From an uncultured Bacteroidales bacterium (GTDB lineage Bacteria > Bacteroidota > Bacteroidia > Bacteroidales > Paludibacteraceae), in contig ONEZ01000003.1 of the NCBI GenBank assembly GCA_900316995.1, positions 1 to 64,000 of the forward strand: a stretch of DNA of 64,000 bases, written 5' to 3'. Made by a program: the position numbers and the translations under genes. Shown here one piece after another: positions 8,156-16,648 of the stretch. A model generated the notes under the pieces. It made no database searches. It saw nothing but the letters and a program-made list of their open reading frames with translations, and was not told where the DNA came from. The number at the start of each line of letters is the position of its first letter. The stretch's first letter is position 1.

Positions 8156-8608
8156 TTATTTAAGTTTCTTTGCAAAATTACCGCAAATCATAAGGATTAC
8201 GGCTATTATTAGTAATACGTATGTTGTATAAAGCTGAGCGTCAACCATCTTGTAAGTAGTTGTAGTAACCTCCTCCTCAAGTCCAAGTACGTTAACAGGA
8301 TCACCACTTGATACAAAATATGAAATCACAAACAGAAGGACAAGCGCGCAAACACCGCCCACAGACTTCAATGCACTTTTTGCATCCTTCTTGAAATCCA
8401 TAGCCAAACCGGCAAACGCAGCCACAATCACAAGCAACGCCGCAATACATACAAATGAGTATGTAAGGTAAAGCAGAGAGTTTGTGAAAACAGGCTCAAC
8501 GTACTCAGCACTATCATCAACATTACCGCCAAAGAAGAATAGGCAGGCAACTATGATGGTAACTCCAAGGAGTACGTACATAGCTATTTTTGAAATTTTA
8601 TTCTCCAT
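8156..8608 (-). CDS. Four-helix membrane protein of the ExbB/ExbD operon
   Basis: A 150-residue integral membrane protein with four predicted helices: about 8-28 (IAMYVLLGVTIIVACLFFFG), 46-70, 80-102 and 128-147. There are few charged residues except in the loop DFKKDAKSA. I do not recognise a named domain. It lies between exbB (24 nt gap) and the first exbD (12 nt gap), so it is almost surely co-transcribed with the energy-transduction complex. It may be an accessory or assembly subunit, which is inference from position. It lacks the ExbD-type periplasmic domain and the ExbB length, so it is neither. Confidence 0.78.
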   Translation of the reverse strand: MENKISKIAMYVLLGVTIIVACLFFFGGNVDDSAEYVEPVFTNSLLYLTYSFVCIAALLVIVAAFAGLAMDFKKDAKSALKSVGGVCALVLLFVISYFVSSGDPVNVLGLEEEVTTTTYKMVDAQLYTTYVLLIIAVILMICGNFAKKLK

Positions 8609-8632
8609 GATAATATTCTCCGATTTTTATTT

Positions 8633-9418
8633 TTACTTCTTAATACATTTAGCCATAAGGATATCAAGCATTGATATGGAAGAATCCTCAAGGTCACCTA
8701 CAAGAGACTCAATACGTGACAGAATGTAGTTATAGAAAATCTGAAGAATAATAGCGACTATAAGACCTGCTACAGTTGTGATAAGAGCAACCTTGATACC
8801 ACCGGCAACGATAGTAGCTGAAATATCACCAGCCTGCTGAATACGGTCAAATGCGGAAATCATACCAATTACAGTACCCATGAATCCAAGCATAGGAGCC
8901 AACGCTATGAAAAGACCAACCCATGAAAGGTTTCTCTCAAGAAGGCTTGACTGAACGCTACCGTAAGCCACAATAGACTTCTCAGCCACGTCAACACCCT
9001 CATTTATACGAAGAAGACCCTGATAGAACACAGCTGCCACAGGACCGCGAGTGTTACGGCAAATCTCTTTTGCTTTCTCTACGCCACCCTCATCAAGAGC
9101 TTTCTCAACATCAGCAAGAAGTTTCTTTGAATCAGCTGTTGCAAGGCTAAGGTAGATTATACGCTCAATAGCTATTGCAAGGCCAAGGATAAGACAGAGT
9201 ACAACAGCGCTCATGAAGCCTGCGCCACCCTCAATAAACTTGGTTTTAAGAGCCTGGTGAAGACCCTCCTCAACCACTACTGGAGCCTCTTCCGCTGCAG
9301 CCTCAGTAACTTGTTCTGTTGCTACAGCCTCGTCTTGGGTTGGCTGTTCATCCTGAGCATAAACACTCATAAAACTAACACTAGCGACGAACGCTAATAC
9401 GGCAAATAACTTTTTCAT
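8633..9418 (-). CDS. exbB: MotA/TolQ/ExbB-family proton channel protein
   Basis: A 261-residue ExbB/TolQ homologue. An N-terminal signal-like helix is followed by an acidic Glu/Ala/Thr-rich stretch (about 22-52) and then three membrane helices. The family blocks are SSLLERNLSWVGLFIALAPMLGFMGTVIGMISAF and KVALITTVAGLIVAIILQI, which line the proton pore. It couples proton flow to TonB. It heads the operon exbB - membrane protein - exbD - exbD, which ends at the terminator at 7024-7053. The acidic extension before the first pore helix is common in Bacteroidota copies. No clear -7 box is seen in the AT-rich leader. Confidence 0.9.
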   Translation of the reverse strand: MKKLFAVLAFVASVSFMSVYAQDEQPTQDEAVATEQVTEAAAEEAPVVVEEGLHQALKTKFIEGGAGFMSAVVLCLILGLAIAIERIIYLSLATADSKKLLADVEKALDEGGVEKAKEICRNTRGPVAAVFYQGLLRINEGVDVAEKSIVAYGSVQSSLLERNLSWVGLFIALAPMLGFMGTVIGMISAFDRIQQAGDISATIVAGGIKVALITTVAGLIVAIILQIFYNYILSRIESLVGDLEDSSISMLDILMAKCIKK

Positions 9419-9440
9419 ACTTTTGTTTTTAAAATTAATA

Positions 9441-9488
9441 TTTAATTGTTTAATTGTTTATTCGGTGAATCGGTGAAACGGTGAATCG
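9441..9488. repeat. Two adjacent 8-bp tandem arrays
   Basis: TTTAATTG x2 plus a half unit (9441-9460), then CGGTGAAT, CGGTGAAA, CGGTGAAT and CG (9463-9488). They run straight on towards the heptamer array at 9493. No ORF is present. The 9419-9742 gap holds only these arrays and tRNA-Ser. Confidence 0.85.
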
Positions 9489-9492
9489 CATT

Positions 9493-9548
9493 AACTGTCA
9501 AATGTCAAATGTCAACTGTCAAATGTCAACTGTCAAATGTCAACTCTC
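9493..9548. repeat. Eight-copy AACTGTC/AAATGTC heptamer array
   Basis: Eight 7-bp units: AACTGTC, AAATGTC, AAATGTC, AACTGTC, AAATGTC, AACTGTC, AAATGTC, AACTCTC. They end 8 nt from the 3' end of tRNA-Ser. The unit is the same heptamer (up to rotation and strand) as at 40120-40180 and 41923-41950. Confidence 0.9.
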
Positions 9549-9556
9549 AACGTCTG

Positions 9557-9644
9557 CGGAGAAAGCGGGATTCGAACCCGCGGTACGCTTTTGACGCACA
9601 CACGCTTTCCAGGCGTGCCTCTTCAGCCACTCGAGCATCTCTCC
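9557..9644 (-). tRNA. tRNA-Ser (anticodon GGA)
   Basis: An 88-nt cloverleaf with the long variable arm of a class II tRNA. Acceptor GGAGAGA pairs with TTTCTCC. The anticodon arm is CACGC-CTGGAAA-GCGTG with anticodon GGA. The T arm is GCGGG-TTCGAAT-CCCGC. The discriminator is G, as for serine tRNAs. CCA is not encoded (CAG follows). It reads UCC/UCU serine codons. Confidence 0.96.
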
Positions 9645-9742
9645 AATAATTCAGGCACCACCGCTCTCACAGTCCGCCTCTAATCGGGTGCAAGTTACAA
9701 AAATTAGTGCAACGGGCAAAATAAAACCAAGATTATTTTATC

Positions 9743-10519
9743 CTATTTTTCAAAAAAGAATAGTTTTTCAGCATTTTCAGATGTAATACGGCAAATATCG
9801 TCGATGCCGACACCGTAAATGGAGGCAAGCCTGCCTGCCACATAGACCAGATATGACGGTTCATTACGCTTGCCACGCATGGGTACAGGGGCAAGATAGG
9901 GGGCGTCAGTTTCAAGAATTATGCGTTCAAGCGGAATCTCACTGAGGCGTTCCGTGAACTTTGCGTTCTTAAAAGTGGAGACTCCGCCTATACCAAAGTA
10001 GAAATCACCTAATGACATCATAACTTTGGCATTGTCAGGAGCAGATGAGAAGCAGTGAAGCACACCACACAACCTATTACGGTCAAACTCCTTAAGTATA
10101 TTCACTGTAGGCTCAAAAGCGTCACGTGAGTGTATTGATATGGGGAGCCCACGCTCCAAGGCGGCTGCCACCTGATGACGGAAGACCACCTCCTGTTCCG
10201 CACGAGTGCTCTTATCCCAGTAGAGGTCCATACCTATCTCACCCACCGCTATGTATGGTCTACGCTCTATCTCACGATCAAAGAGCTCCATCTGAACTTT
10301 ATAGTTTTCAGCATTAACCTCCTGTGGATGCACCCCTACCATTGCATAACAAAAACCAGGGTATGCAGCCTCCACTGCCAGCATCTTTTCAGTCTCAAAC
10401 ATTGAGACACTGGCAAGAAGCACCTTATACACCCCGGCATCCTTGGCTCGCTGTACCACAGAATCCAAATCTTCCGCAAACTGAGGATCGTCTAAATGGC
10501 AATGGGTATCAATAATCAT
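9743..10519 (-). CDS. tatD: TatD-family metal-dependent hydrolase
   Basis: A 258-residue TIM-barrel metallohydrolase of the TatD family; members are 3'-5' exonucleases or DNases. The N-terminal metal site is DTHCHLDD (H6, H8). Other blocks are VGVHPQEV, VAVGEIGMDLYWD (Glu metal ligand), PISIHSRDA, VLHCFSS and LETDAPYLAP (Asp), all in the usual order and spacing. The start overlaps the stop of the HAD phosphatase gene by 4 nt, so it is translationally coupled and last in the operon. Family assignment is firm; biological substrate is not. Confidence 0.92.
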   Translation of the reverse strand: MIIDTHCHLDDPQFAEDLDSVVQRAKDAGVYKVLLASVSMFETEKMLAVEAAYPGFCYAMVGVHPQEVNAENYKVQMELFDREIERRPYIAVGEIGMDLYWDKSTRAEQEVVFRHQVAAALERGLPISIHSRDAFEPTVNILKEFDRNRLCGVLHCFSSAPDNAKVMMSLGDFYFGIGGVSTFKNAKFTERLSEIPLERIILETDAPYLAPVPMRGKRNEPSYLVYVAGRLASIYGVGIDDICRITSENAEKLFFFEK

Positions 10520-11220
10520 ATCAACTCTTTAAGTTCTAGCAAATTTTTAATTATGTAGTTCGGCATTGGAGTGAGTGGTTCTCCATTATAGTCTGGCGCA
10601 TAGTACGCACAATCAATACCAGCGTTTACAGAGCCCGTTATATCGGCAGTGAAATTATCCCCCACCACAAGGCTCTCACGCTTGCGGGCGTTTGAGCTTT
10701 TAAGCATATAGTCAAAGAAGGCACGTTTAGGCTTGTGTTCCTTAATATCTTCACTGAGATATATCCGGTCAAAATAGTGCTGCAAGCCTGAATTACCTAT
10801 TTTAATATGCTGCACGGCACTAAATCCGTTTGATATGATGTACAGCTTGCAACCTTTGCCTTTAAGATACTCCAGAATCTCCTTAGCCCCAGGTCTCAAG
10901 ACAGTCTGCCTGCCAAGCAGCTCAAGGTATTTTGTCTTAAGAGCCTCCACAGCCTCTTCATCACGTGCGCCAACCACACGGAACGGATGCTCAAAACGCT
11001 CGGTTTCAAGGAACTCACGTTTTATCTTTCCTGCCGCATAGTCCTCCCATAACAGGGCGTTGTACTCAGAATAGATTTTGTGGAACGTTTCAAAATCCTT
11101 GAAAAAACGTTCAAACCTATACATAGAGAACAATACACTTAGCGCTTTCTCTGAATTGGCAGAGAAGTCCCAAAGTGTATTGTCCCAATCAAAAAATATA
11201 TGACGATACTTATTAGTCAA
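10516..11220 (-). CDS. YjjG-family HAD nucleotidase
   Basis: A 234-residue haloacid dehalogenase-like phosphatase of the YjjG/YfnB type, which removes phosphate from (non-canonical) pyrimidine nucleotides. Motif I is FFDWDNTLWDF (D11 nucleophile, D13). Motif II is in YIISNGFS. The motif III Lys is in KPKRAFFDY and motif IV is VVGDNFTADITGS. A helical cap lies between motifs I and II. It overlaps the lipoprotein gene upstream by 8 nt and tatD downstream by 4 nt, so the three genes form a tight operon. A house-cleaning role is known for the family; the exact substrate here is inferred. Confidence 0.87.
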   Translation of the reverse strand: MTNKYRHIFFDWDNTLWDFSANSEKALSVLFSMYRFERFFKDFETFHKIYSEYNALLWEDYAAGKIKREFLETERFEHPFRVVGARDEEAVEALKTKYLELLGRQTVLRPGAKEILEYLKGKGCKLYIISNGFSAVQHIKIGNSGLQHYFDRIYLSEDIKEHKPKRAFFDYMLKSSNARKRESLVVGDNFTADITGSVNAGIDCAYYAPDYNGEPLTPMPNYIIKNLLELKELI

Positions 11221-12076
11221 CCTTGATAATCAAGTATTTTGATGTGCTCCAGAAATCAGTGGAATTCTTAATTACAAGAACATATTTGCGTTCTTCATTT
11301 CTTTCAAGAACGTATGAAGAGGCAGGGTGTTTTGTAAGAATCCTGGCACTCTTTGAGTTTGTTTCAAGAGTCTCCAATGTACGTATATCCACCGGAGTGA
11401 AAATACTTGTGCGGAATGCTGAACTTGGATTGTTCGCATCCACGCCGTACTCTTTCAAAGCCTTCTTGTTAGCCATCAAATAGTAGCCGGTGTGCATAAT
11501 TGAATCCTGATCCTGAATGGTTTTAGTCTGACGGTCCATCTCTTCTGTAAGAAGTCTGGCCTGATCAGCATACACCTGATTCTCAACCACAAGGCTGTCT
11601 ATTCTAATATTTTTCTCCTCCAACTGGCGTTGCAGAGACTCTACCTCCTTATTCTTCTGCTCCAGCTGTTTTGTGAGTTTGTTAATGGTTTTCTGCAGCT
11701 GTGTTGATTTTATAGAGCCGTCCTGCACCTTCTGCTCCAACTCAGCTATCTTCTGCTTGTTCTCTTGGAGTATGTTGTTAATAGTGTATAGGTTATCAGC
11801 CATACGCTGTTTAACCTCCTTTGTAGGCATGCCGTCCTTGTATGAACTTACACTTATATAGTTCTCACTTGCACGTATAGCCTCAAAACCGGAGTCAACC
11901 TCTTGAATAATAGAAAGATATTCATCAAGTTCAGCCACAGTCTGTTCATGGACAGTCTGAATTGAATCCTTCTGGAACTTCAATGCCTTGTATGTAGATG
12001 TTTTCTCTACAAGAGTACACGATGTAAACGCCATGGCTGCTGCAGCCACTAACGCAATAACTGAAAGTTTTTTCAT
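11213..12076 (-). CDS. Coiled-coil lipoprotein, unknown function
   Basis: A 287-residue predicted lipoprotein with lipobox AFTSC (Cys about 20). Residues ~85-190 are a long Gln/Lys/Glu heptad coiled coil (NKQKIAELEQKVQDGS, LEQKNKEVESLQRQLEEKN). The final ~80 residues form a small beta-rich domain (ILTKHPASSYVLERNEER) that I do not recognise. Similar lipoprotein-plus-coiled-coil proteins occur in Bacteroidota envelopes. A structural or tethering role is inference only. It overlaps the YjjG-like gene by 8 nt and begins 39 nt after rsmI. Confidence 0.78.
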   Translation of the reverse strand: MKKLSVIALVAAAAMAFTSCTLVEKTSTYKALKFQKDSIQTVHEQTVAELDEYLSIIQEVDSGFEAIRASENYISVSSYKDGMPTKEVKQRMADNLYTINNILQENKQKIAELEQKVQDGSIKSTQLQKTINKLTKQLEQKNKEVESLQRQLEEKNIRIDSLVVENQVYADQARLLTEEMDRQTKTIQDQDSIMHTGYYLMANKKALKEYGVDANNPSSAFRTSIFTPVDIRTLETLETNSKSARILTKHPASSYVLERNEERKYVLVIKNSTDFWSTSKYLIIKVD

Positions 12077-12115
12077 ATTATAATAGTTTTAATGTATTAT
12101 TTATACAAGCCCCCG

Positions 12116-12799
12116 TCAGTTTGCATGAGATCCTTCAACACCTCCCACCACAATAACGAACTCCCCTTTGGGTGGTGTAGCGGTAAAGTGCTCTATAAGC
12201 TCAGCCAGAGTGCCGTGTATGGTTTCATTGTGTACCTTTGATATTTCACGGCTCACCGATGCAAGCCTCTCAGCTCCAAAAACATCCGCAAACTGTTGTA
12301 AAGTTTTCAGAACCCTGTACGGCGACTCGTAAAACACCATGGTCCTGCTCTCAGTGGCAAGCTGCATAAGGCGTGTCTGCCTACCCTTCTTCTGCGGCAG
12401 GAACCCCTCAAAGCAGAACCTGTCCATAGGCAGTCCTGAATTAACCAAAGCAGGGATTGCTGCAGTGGCGCCAGGAAGGCACTCCACCTCTATCCCGTTT
12501 CTCACACATTCCCTCACAATAAGAAAACCAGGGTCTGACAACCCTGGAGTGCCGGCATCGGAGATGACAGCACCAGTCTGACCGCTCTTAAGCATCTCTA
12601 TGACGCTGCCCGTACTCTGATGCTCATTATACTTGTGATGAGCCAGCATACGAGTGTGGATATCAAAATGTTTGAGCAGGACACTGCTTGTGCGTGTATC
12701 CTCAGCAAGAATGAAATCAACCTCACGCAGCACCTTTACAGCCCTGAAAGTCATATCGTCAAGATTCCCCACCGGGGTAGGAACAATAAACAATTTCAT
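12116..12799 (-). CDS. rsmI: 16S rRNA (cytidine1402-2'-O)-methyltransferase
   Basis: RsmI of 227 residues, which 2'-O-methylates C1402 of 16S rRNA with S-adenosylmethionine. It has the tetrapyrrole-methylase fold blocks: LFIVPTPVGNLDDMT, ILAEDTRTSSVLL, ISDAGTPGLSDPG (SAM loop), CLPGATAAIPALVNSGLP and FEGFLPQKKGRQ. It is shorter than E. coli RsmI (286 residues), ending after KGEFVIVVGG without the C-terminal domain, as is common in Bacteroidota. I choose the ATG at 12799 (MKLFIVPTPVGN); an ATG six bases earlier is possible. It heads a run to tatD on the same strand. Confidence 0.93.
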   Translation of the reverse strand: MKLFIVPTPVGNLDDMTFRAVKVLREVDFILAEDTRTSSVLLKHFDIHTRMLAHHKYNEHQSTGSVIEMLKSGQTGAVISDAGTPGLSDPGFLIVRECVRNGIEVECLPGATAAIPALVNSGLPMDRFCFEGFLPQKKGRQTRLMQLATESRTMVFYESPYRVLKTLQQFADVFGAERLASVSREISKVHNETIHGTLAELIEHFTATPPKGEFVIVVGGVEGSHAN

Positions 12800-12852
12800 A
12801 ATCATTCATTCTTACATTCTTGAACTTTAGCTAAAGAAAAGATTAGAATAGA

Positions 12853-13350
12853 TCAAGAATACGATTTTCTGCTCAGAATATCCTTAAAGTACTTAACCGT
12901 CTCATTCTCATCATCCCAGTTAAAATTCTCAGCCAAATACTCCAGCGCCTCAAGATAGGACGATGCCTCATTCAAATAGCTTATAGTGGAGTTCATCAAC
13001 TCACTGTCACCGCCAAAAAGCTCACGCTGGAATCTGATTCTGTCATTGAGCCCTATAACCTTTCTAAGGTCTGTGATAAGCCTTCCGTCAACCTTATGAG
13101 CAGCCTTAACCCCGCCATTCTGCAAAACAGGACTTTCTGTACTCTCGGCCTTTGGTTCAGCCTCTGGTTTCATTTCTACAGATTCACAGTTTTCTGTACC
13201 AGCTTCATTATCATCACACACATTCTCCTCCGTCTCTTCGCTTTCTAAAAACTGGATATATTGAGTCAAGTTCTCTCTTATCCTTACCAAATCAGCCTCC
13301 ACATCTGCTATATGTTTGACTATTTCTTTCAACAAAAACTTTTGCTCCAT
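12853..13350 (-). CDS. Acidic protein of unknown function
   Basis: A 165-residue cytoplasmic acidic protein. Residues 1-33 are a charged helix that looks like a coiled coil (LLKEIVKHIADVEADLVRIREN). Residues ~38-80 are a low-complexity Glu-rich linker. Residues ~85-155 are helical and begin DLRKVIGLNDRIRFQRELFGGDSELM. Proteins with the 'GLNDRFRF.RELF' block recur next to housekeeping genes in Bacteroidota. I know of no defined function. It has its own -7 box (13385-13392) and is divergent from the PerM-like gene. Confidence 0.75.
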   Translation of the reverse strand: MEQKFLLKEIVKHIADVEADLVRIRENLTQYIQFLESEETEENVCDDNEAGTENCESVEMKPEAEPKAESTESPVLQNGGVKAAHKVDGRLITDLRKVIGLNDRIRFQRELFGGDSELMNSTISYLNEASSYLEALEYLAENFNWDDENETVKYFKDILSRKSYS

Positions 13351-13363
13351 ACCAATTTTGATT

Positions 13364-13371
13364 TATCTTTG
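13364..13371 (+). promoter_or_regulatory. Bacteroidota -7 box for the PerM-like operon
   Basis: TATCTTTG, with TTTTG at 13340-13344 exactly 19 nt upstream as the -33 element. The ATG at 13424 lies 52 nt downstream. Confidence 0.68.
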
Positions 13372-13384
13372 CACTTTCAATCGG

Positions 13385-13392
13385 CAAATTTA
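13385..13392 (-). promoter_or_regulatory. Bacteroidota -7 box for the acidic-protein gene
   Basis: TAAATTTG on the minus strand, 34 nt before the ATG at 13350. It overlaps the transcribed region of the divergent + promoter, so the two may interfere. Confidence 0.5.
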
Positions 13393-13423
13393 CAAAAAAA
13401 ACTTAAAACATCACCACATCATC

Positions 13424-14494
13424 ATGTTTTCCGGACCATTTACTTTTGACAGGACTGTAAGAATAGTTGGTGCACTGCTCATAATCACAGCGCTCATACT
13501 GCTCATTAACCGGCTCAGCAGTGTATTGCTGCCATTCTTTATAGCATGGTTCATCGCCTACATGATGAATCCTCTTGTAAACGTAATACAGCGCAAAATA
13601 TTTCATCAGCGCACGGTAAGCGTTCTGGTTTCAATGGTGCTGGTGGGTTGTGTGCTGACAGGTATCATCATGATTTTCACCACATCTGCGGCAAGTGAGG
13701 TGCAGCAGGTTGAGAATCTTGTACTGCAATACACAAAATCTGACGGTTATAACATTTCACCAGAGACCAAGATTTGGGTTGAGCAGATAATTACTAACAT
13801 AAATGAGAACAAAGATAAGATAATGCAGAAGCTGATGCCTACGCTCTACAACGTTTTGTCATCATCTATTGAATACCTGGCAGGGCTGCTTGTGCTTTTC
13901 ATAATATTCCTTTACGTTTTCTTCCTTCTTAATGATTTTGAAGACTACCGTACAGCGTGGCAAGGCATGATACCCAAGAAATACCGGCCCATGATGCGCC
14001 AGATAACCACAGACCTTGTAACTGGTATGAATATATATTTCCGCAAACAGGCGCTCATCTCCCTGATAGTGGGGCTGATGTTTGGCATCGGGTTTAAGAT
14101 TATAGGCCTGAGAATGGCGTTTGCAATGGGGTTCCTTATCGGCGTACTGAACATGGTGCCCTACCTGCACTCATTAGGACTTATACCGCCTGTACTTGTG
14201 GCCATTATCCAGTCAACACAGACTGACACAAGCTTCTGGATGTACCTGCTTGGCATAGCCATTGTGTTCATAATAGTGCAGACAACGCTTGACATGGTGC
14301 TGACACCTAAGATTATGGGGCACGCCATAGGCATGAAACCAGCTGTAATACTGCTCTCATTGTCAATATGGGGTTCGCTTATGGGAATGTTAGGCATGAT
14401 CATAGCACTACCTGTGACAACCATGATTATATCATACTACAAACATTTCATTGTGGAGAACAAGAGCAAGGAGGAGTTATTGCAGAATGAGTGA
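13424..14494 (+). CDS. AI-2E/PerM-family membrane transporter
   Basis: A 356-residue AI-2E family transporter (PerM/YdiK type) with about eight membrane helices. The first pair is near the N-terminus (ALLIITALILLI and LLPFFIAWFIAYMM). A soluble stretch of about 80 residues (EVQQVENLVLQYTK) follows. The conserved C-terminal block includes GVLNMVPYLHSLG and PKIMGHAIGMKPAVILLSL. Members export varied small molecules or ions, so the substrate cannot be stated. I start at 13424 (MFSGPF) because the longer frame from 13316 runs through the promoter and the divergent gene. The stop overlaps the next gene's start by 8 nt. Confidence 0.88.
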   Translation: MFSGPFTFDRTVRIVGALLIITALILLINRLSSVLLPFFIAWFIAYMMNPLVNVIQRKIFHQRTVSVLVSMVLVGCVLTGIIMIFTTSAASEVQQVENLVLQYTKSDGYNISPETKIWVEQIITNINENKDKIMQKLMPTLYNVLSSSIEYLAGLLVLFIIFLYVFFLLNDFEDYRTAWQGMIPKKYRPMMRQITTDLVTGMNIYFRKQALISLIVGLMFGIGFKIIGLRMAFAMGFLIGVLNMVPYLHSLGLIPPVLVAIIQSTQTDTSFWMYLLGIAIVFIIVQTTLDMVLTPKIMGHAIGMKPAVILLSLSIWGSLMGMLGMIIALPVTTMIISYYKHFIVENKSKEELLQNE

Positions 14495-15905
14495 CAAACT
14501 GAACATAGGAGAGGCTCCTGAAGAGGTGAAACGATACGTGAGTGACCCAGACGGTTATTTTGACGCTGAGGAGTATTTTTCAATTGCTGATTACTATGAG
14601 AGCATACTTGACCTTGAGAATGCTTTCAAAGTGCTCAAGCAAGGGGTGGTCACATACCCCTCCGATGTTCAGATGCGCTTGGAGTTTGCCCGTATGCATA
14701 TAGTTTCAGGCAGTTTTGACAAGGCGGCAAAGCTACTCAAAGCGCTACTCAAAGACCCAGTGCTTAAAGAGCCGGAGGACAGGCTCTCAGCACATATAAT
14801 GCTGTCAAGAGTGCATGCGGAGCAGTGTAACCACAATAAGATAAATGAAGACATACGCTCCATTAAGCTGTGGGTCAAGGATGTGGATTATGACACTGCT
14901 ATAAACGCCATAACAGAGATTGCCACTAACCAGTTCCAGTGTTTCCTATATACATCAGCCATAAAGACGCTGCAGGCAGGGCTAAAGCTCTATCCTAAGA
15001 GCTCCACTCTGTATGAGAGCCTTATAGAGTGCCACGTGAAGAATGACATGGGGTTTGACGATGCCATAAAGGTGTGTGAGGAGGCTCTTGATTATGACGC
15101 CTACAATGTGGAGCTGTGGAACAAATTAGGATACCTCTATAAGTATAATGACAATATGGAGGAGGCCATTCGCTCATTTGACTACGCCACATCCATTGAC
15201 GACAACAACATAGAAGCCTGGCGAGCCATGGGCGACTGCCATCTGAAGAATGACAACTATGAGCGTGCCGCCGCCTGCTATATAAAGGCTATGGGCGATG
15301 ACTGCACAGATGTGTCACTGCTTATACGCATTGGTGACATGTTTAACAACTGTGACAAGTTTGCCGAGGCGCGCAAATACTATAAGGCGGCCCTTGATGT
15401 GGATGAGGACAACCCCGATGCCCTCTTTGGCATAGGGATGGGATTTTTCCTTGATGTGGATAATGACTACGGGAATTTTGAGACCGCCATTTTCTGGATA
15501 AAGAGAGCGCTCACTGAGAATGACAACAACAGTTTCTACTGGAGTGTGCTGGCAGACTGCTATTTCAACACAGACAACTGGGAGCACTGCATACACTGCT
15601 ACCACCGTTCTCTTTCTCTCAGTCCGCACCAAAGCTCTCTTATGGCAAAATTAGGACAGGCATACGCAGCCATAGGCAAGTTTGATGACGCCCTTGACTT
15701 CCTTATGCGGGCCAAACGTGAGGGTGCCTCACTTAAATCAACTGACATAACCATTGCAGCCACATACTATGCCATGGAGGACGCTGCCAATGCCAGATAC
15801 TACCTGATGCAAGCCATGCAGCAGGACAGCAGTATGGGTGAGGTCTTTCTGGATTTCCACCCTGACGCCACAGAGTTTGTAAACAGTATAAGAAAACTAT
15901 TATGA
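14487..15905 (+). CDS. Tetratricopeptide-repeat protein
   Basis: A 472-residue cytoplasmic TPR protein without signal peptide. Repeats run across most of the length, clearest at ~200-330: AYNVELWNKLGYLYKYNDNMEEAIRSFDYA, NIEAWRAMGDCHLKNDNYERAA, and later WSVLADCYFNTDNWEHCIHCYHRS and SLMAKLGQAYAAIGKFDDALDFL. Such repeats form a scaffold for protein-protein contacts; no partner is evident. I start it at 14487 (MSDKLN), overlapping the transporter stop by 8 nt, rather than at 14451 inside that gene. Its stop overlaps the DedA-family gene by 4 nt, so all these genes are probably translated as one coupled unit. Confidence 0.88.
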   Translation: MSDKLNIGEAPEEVKRYVSDPDGYFDAEEYFSIADYYESILDLENAFKVLKQGVVTYPSDVQMRLEFARMHIVSGSFDKAAKLLKALLKDPVLKEPEDRLSAHIMLSRVHAEQCNHNKINEDIRSIKLWVKDVDYDTAINAITEIATNQFQCFLYTSAIKTLQAGLKLYPKSSTLYESLIECHVKNDMGFDDAIKVCEEALDYDAYNVELWNKLGYLYKYNDNMEEAIRSFDYATSIDDNNIEAWRAMGDCHLKNDNYERAAACYIKAMGDDCTDVSLLIRIGDMFNNCDKFAEARKYYKAALDVDEDNPDALFGIGMGFFLDVDNDYGNFETAIFWIKRALTENDNNSFYWSVLADCYFNTDNWEHCIHCYHRSLSLSPHQSSLMAKLGQAYAAIGKFDDALDFLMRAKREGASLKSTDITIAATYYAMEDAANARYYLMQAMQQDSSMGEVFLDFHPDATEFVNSIRKLL

Positions 15906-16648
15906 AAAGAGTATTATTTGCAATAGCCATATCACTATTTTCCCTTACAGCATTTGCACAGGGGGCAGACAGTCTCAGCGTTGCAGTTGCAGACTCCGCT
16001 GTTAATAAGCAAGAGAGCAAGAGCCTGCTACAGAATGTCATAGACTGGTATGACCGTAATACAAACTACGCCTCCATAACCGCGCTTATGGCGGTGGAGA
16101 GCTCGTTTATACCATTCCCGTCAGAGGTGGTCATCCCTCCAGCTGCATATATTGCATCGGAGGAGGATAGTGACCTTAACATTTTCCTTGTGATACTTTT
16201 TGGAACATTGGGTGCTCTCATAGGGGCGTATATTAACTACTTTCTCTCACTATGGCTTGGCAGACCCATAATATACAAGCTGGCTGACACTAAAGTGGCT
16301 CACTGGCTGCTTATTGACCGTGAAGGTGTGGAGAAGGCTGAAAAATATTTTGTGGAGAACGGTAATATTTCTACCTTTATAGGCAGATTCATACCTGGAA
16401 TACGCCAGCTCATATCAATACCTGCCGGGCTTTCTAAAATGAATTTGGCGAGTTTCACCCTGTTTACGGCTCTTGGCGCGGCTATATGGAACGCAGTGCT
16501 TGCCCTGCTCGGCTACCTTGCGCACGGACAGAAAGACCTTATTGAGAAATACAGCCATGAGCTGTCTGTTATACTTGTAGCACTATTAGCTGTGGCTATT
16601 GTAATATTCATAATCAAACAATTACGTAAGAAAAATGCTAAGGCCTAA
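15902..16648 (+). CDS. DedA-family membrane protein
   Basis: A 248-residue DedA/VTT-domain membrane protein. Family members are needed for lipid scrambling/carrier recycling and membrane homeostasis. Family blocks are VESSFIPFPSEVVIPPAAYIA, GTLGALIGAYINYFLSLWLGRP, FIGRFIPGIRQLISIPAGLSKM and GAAIWNAVLALLGY. An unusual point is the N-terminus: the first ~20 residues look like a cleavable signal peptide (AISLFSLTAFAQGAD) followed by a ~35-residue soluble stretch before the first DedA helix. It overlaps the TPR gene by 4 nt and aroE by 14 nt. Confidence 0.88.
   Translation: MKRVLFAIAISLFSLTAFAQGADSLSVAVADSAVNKQESKSLLQNVIDWYDRNTNYASITALMAVESSFIPFPSEVVIPPAAYIASEEDSDLNIFLVILFGTLGALIGAYINYFLSLWLGRPIIYKLADTKVAHWLLIDREGVEKAEKYFVENGNISTFIGRFIPGIRQLISIPAGLSKMNLASFTLFTALGAAIWNAVLALLGYLAHGQKDLIEKYSHELSVILVALLAVAIVIFIIKQLRKKNAKA

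Noticed and set aside
9493-9548. Possible CRISPR array
   Set aside because: Units are 7 bp with no spacers, and no cas genes are in the window.
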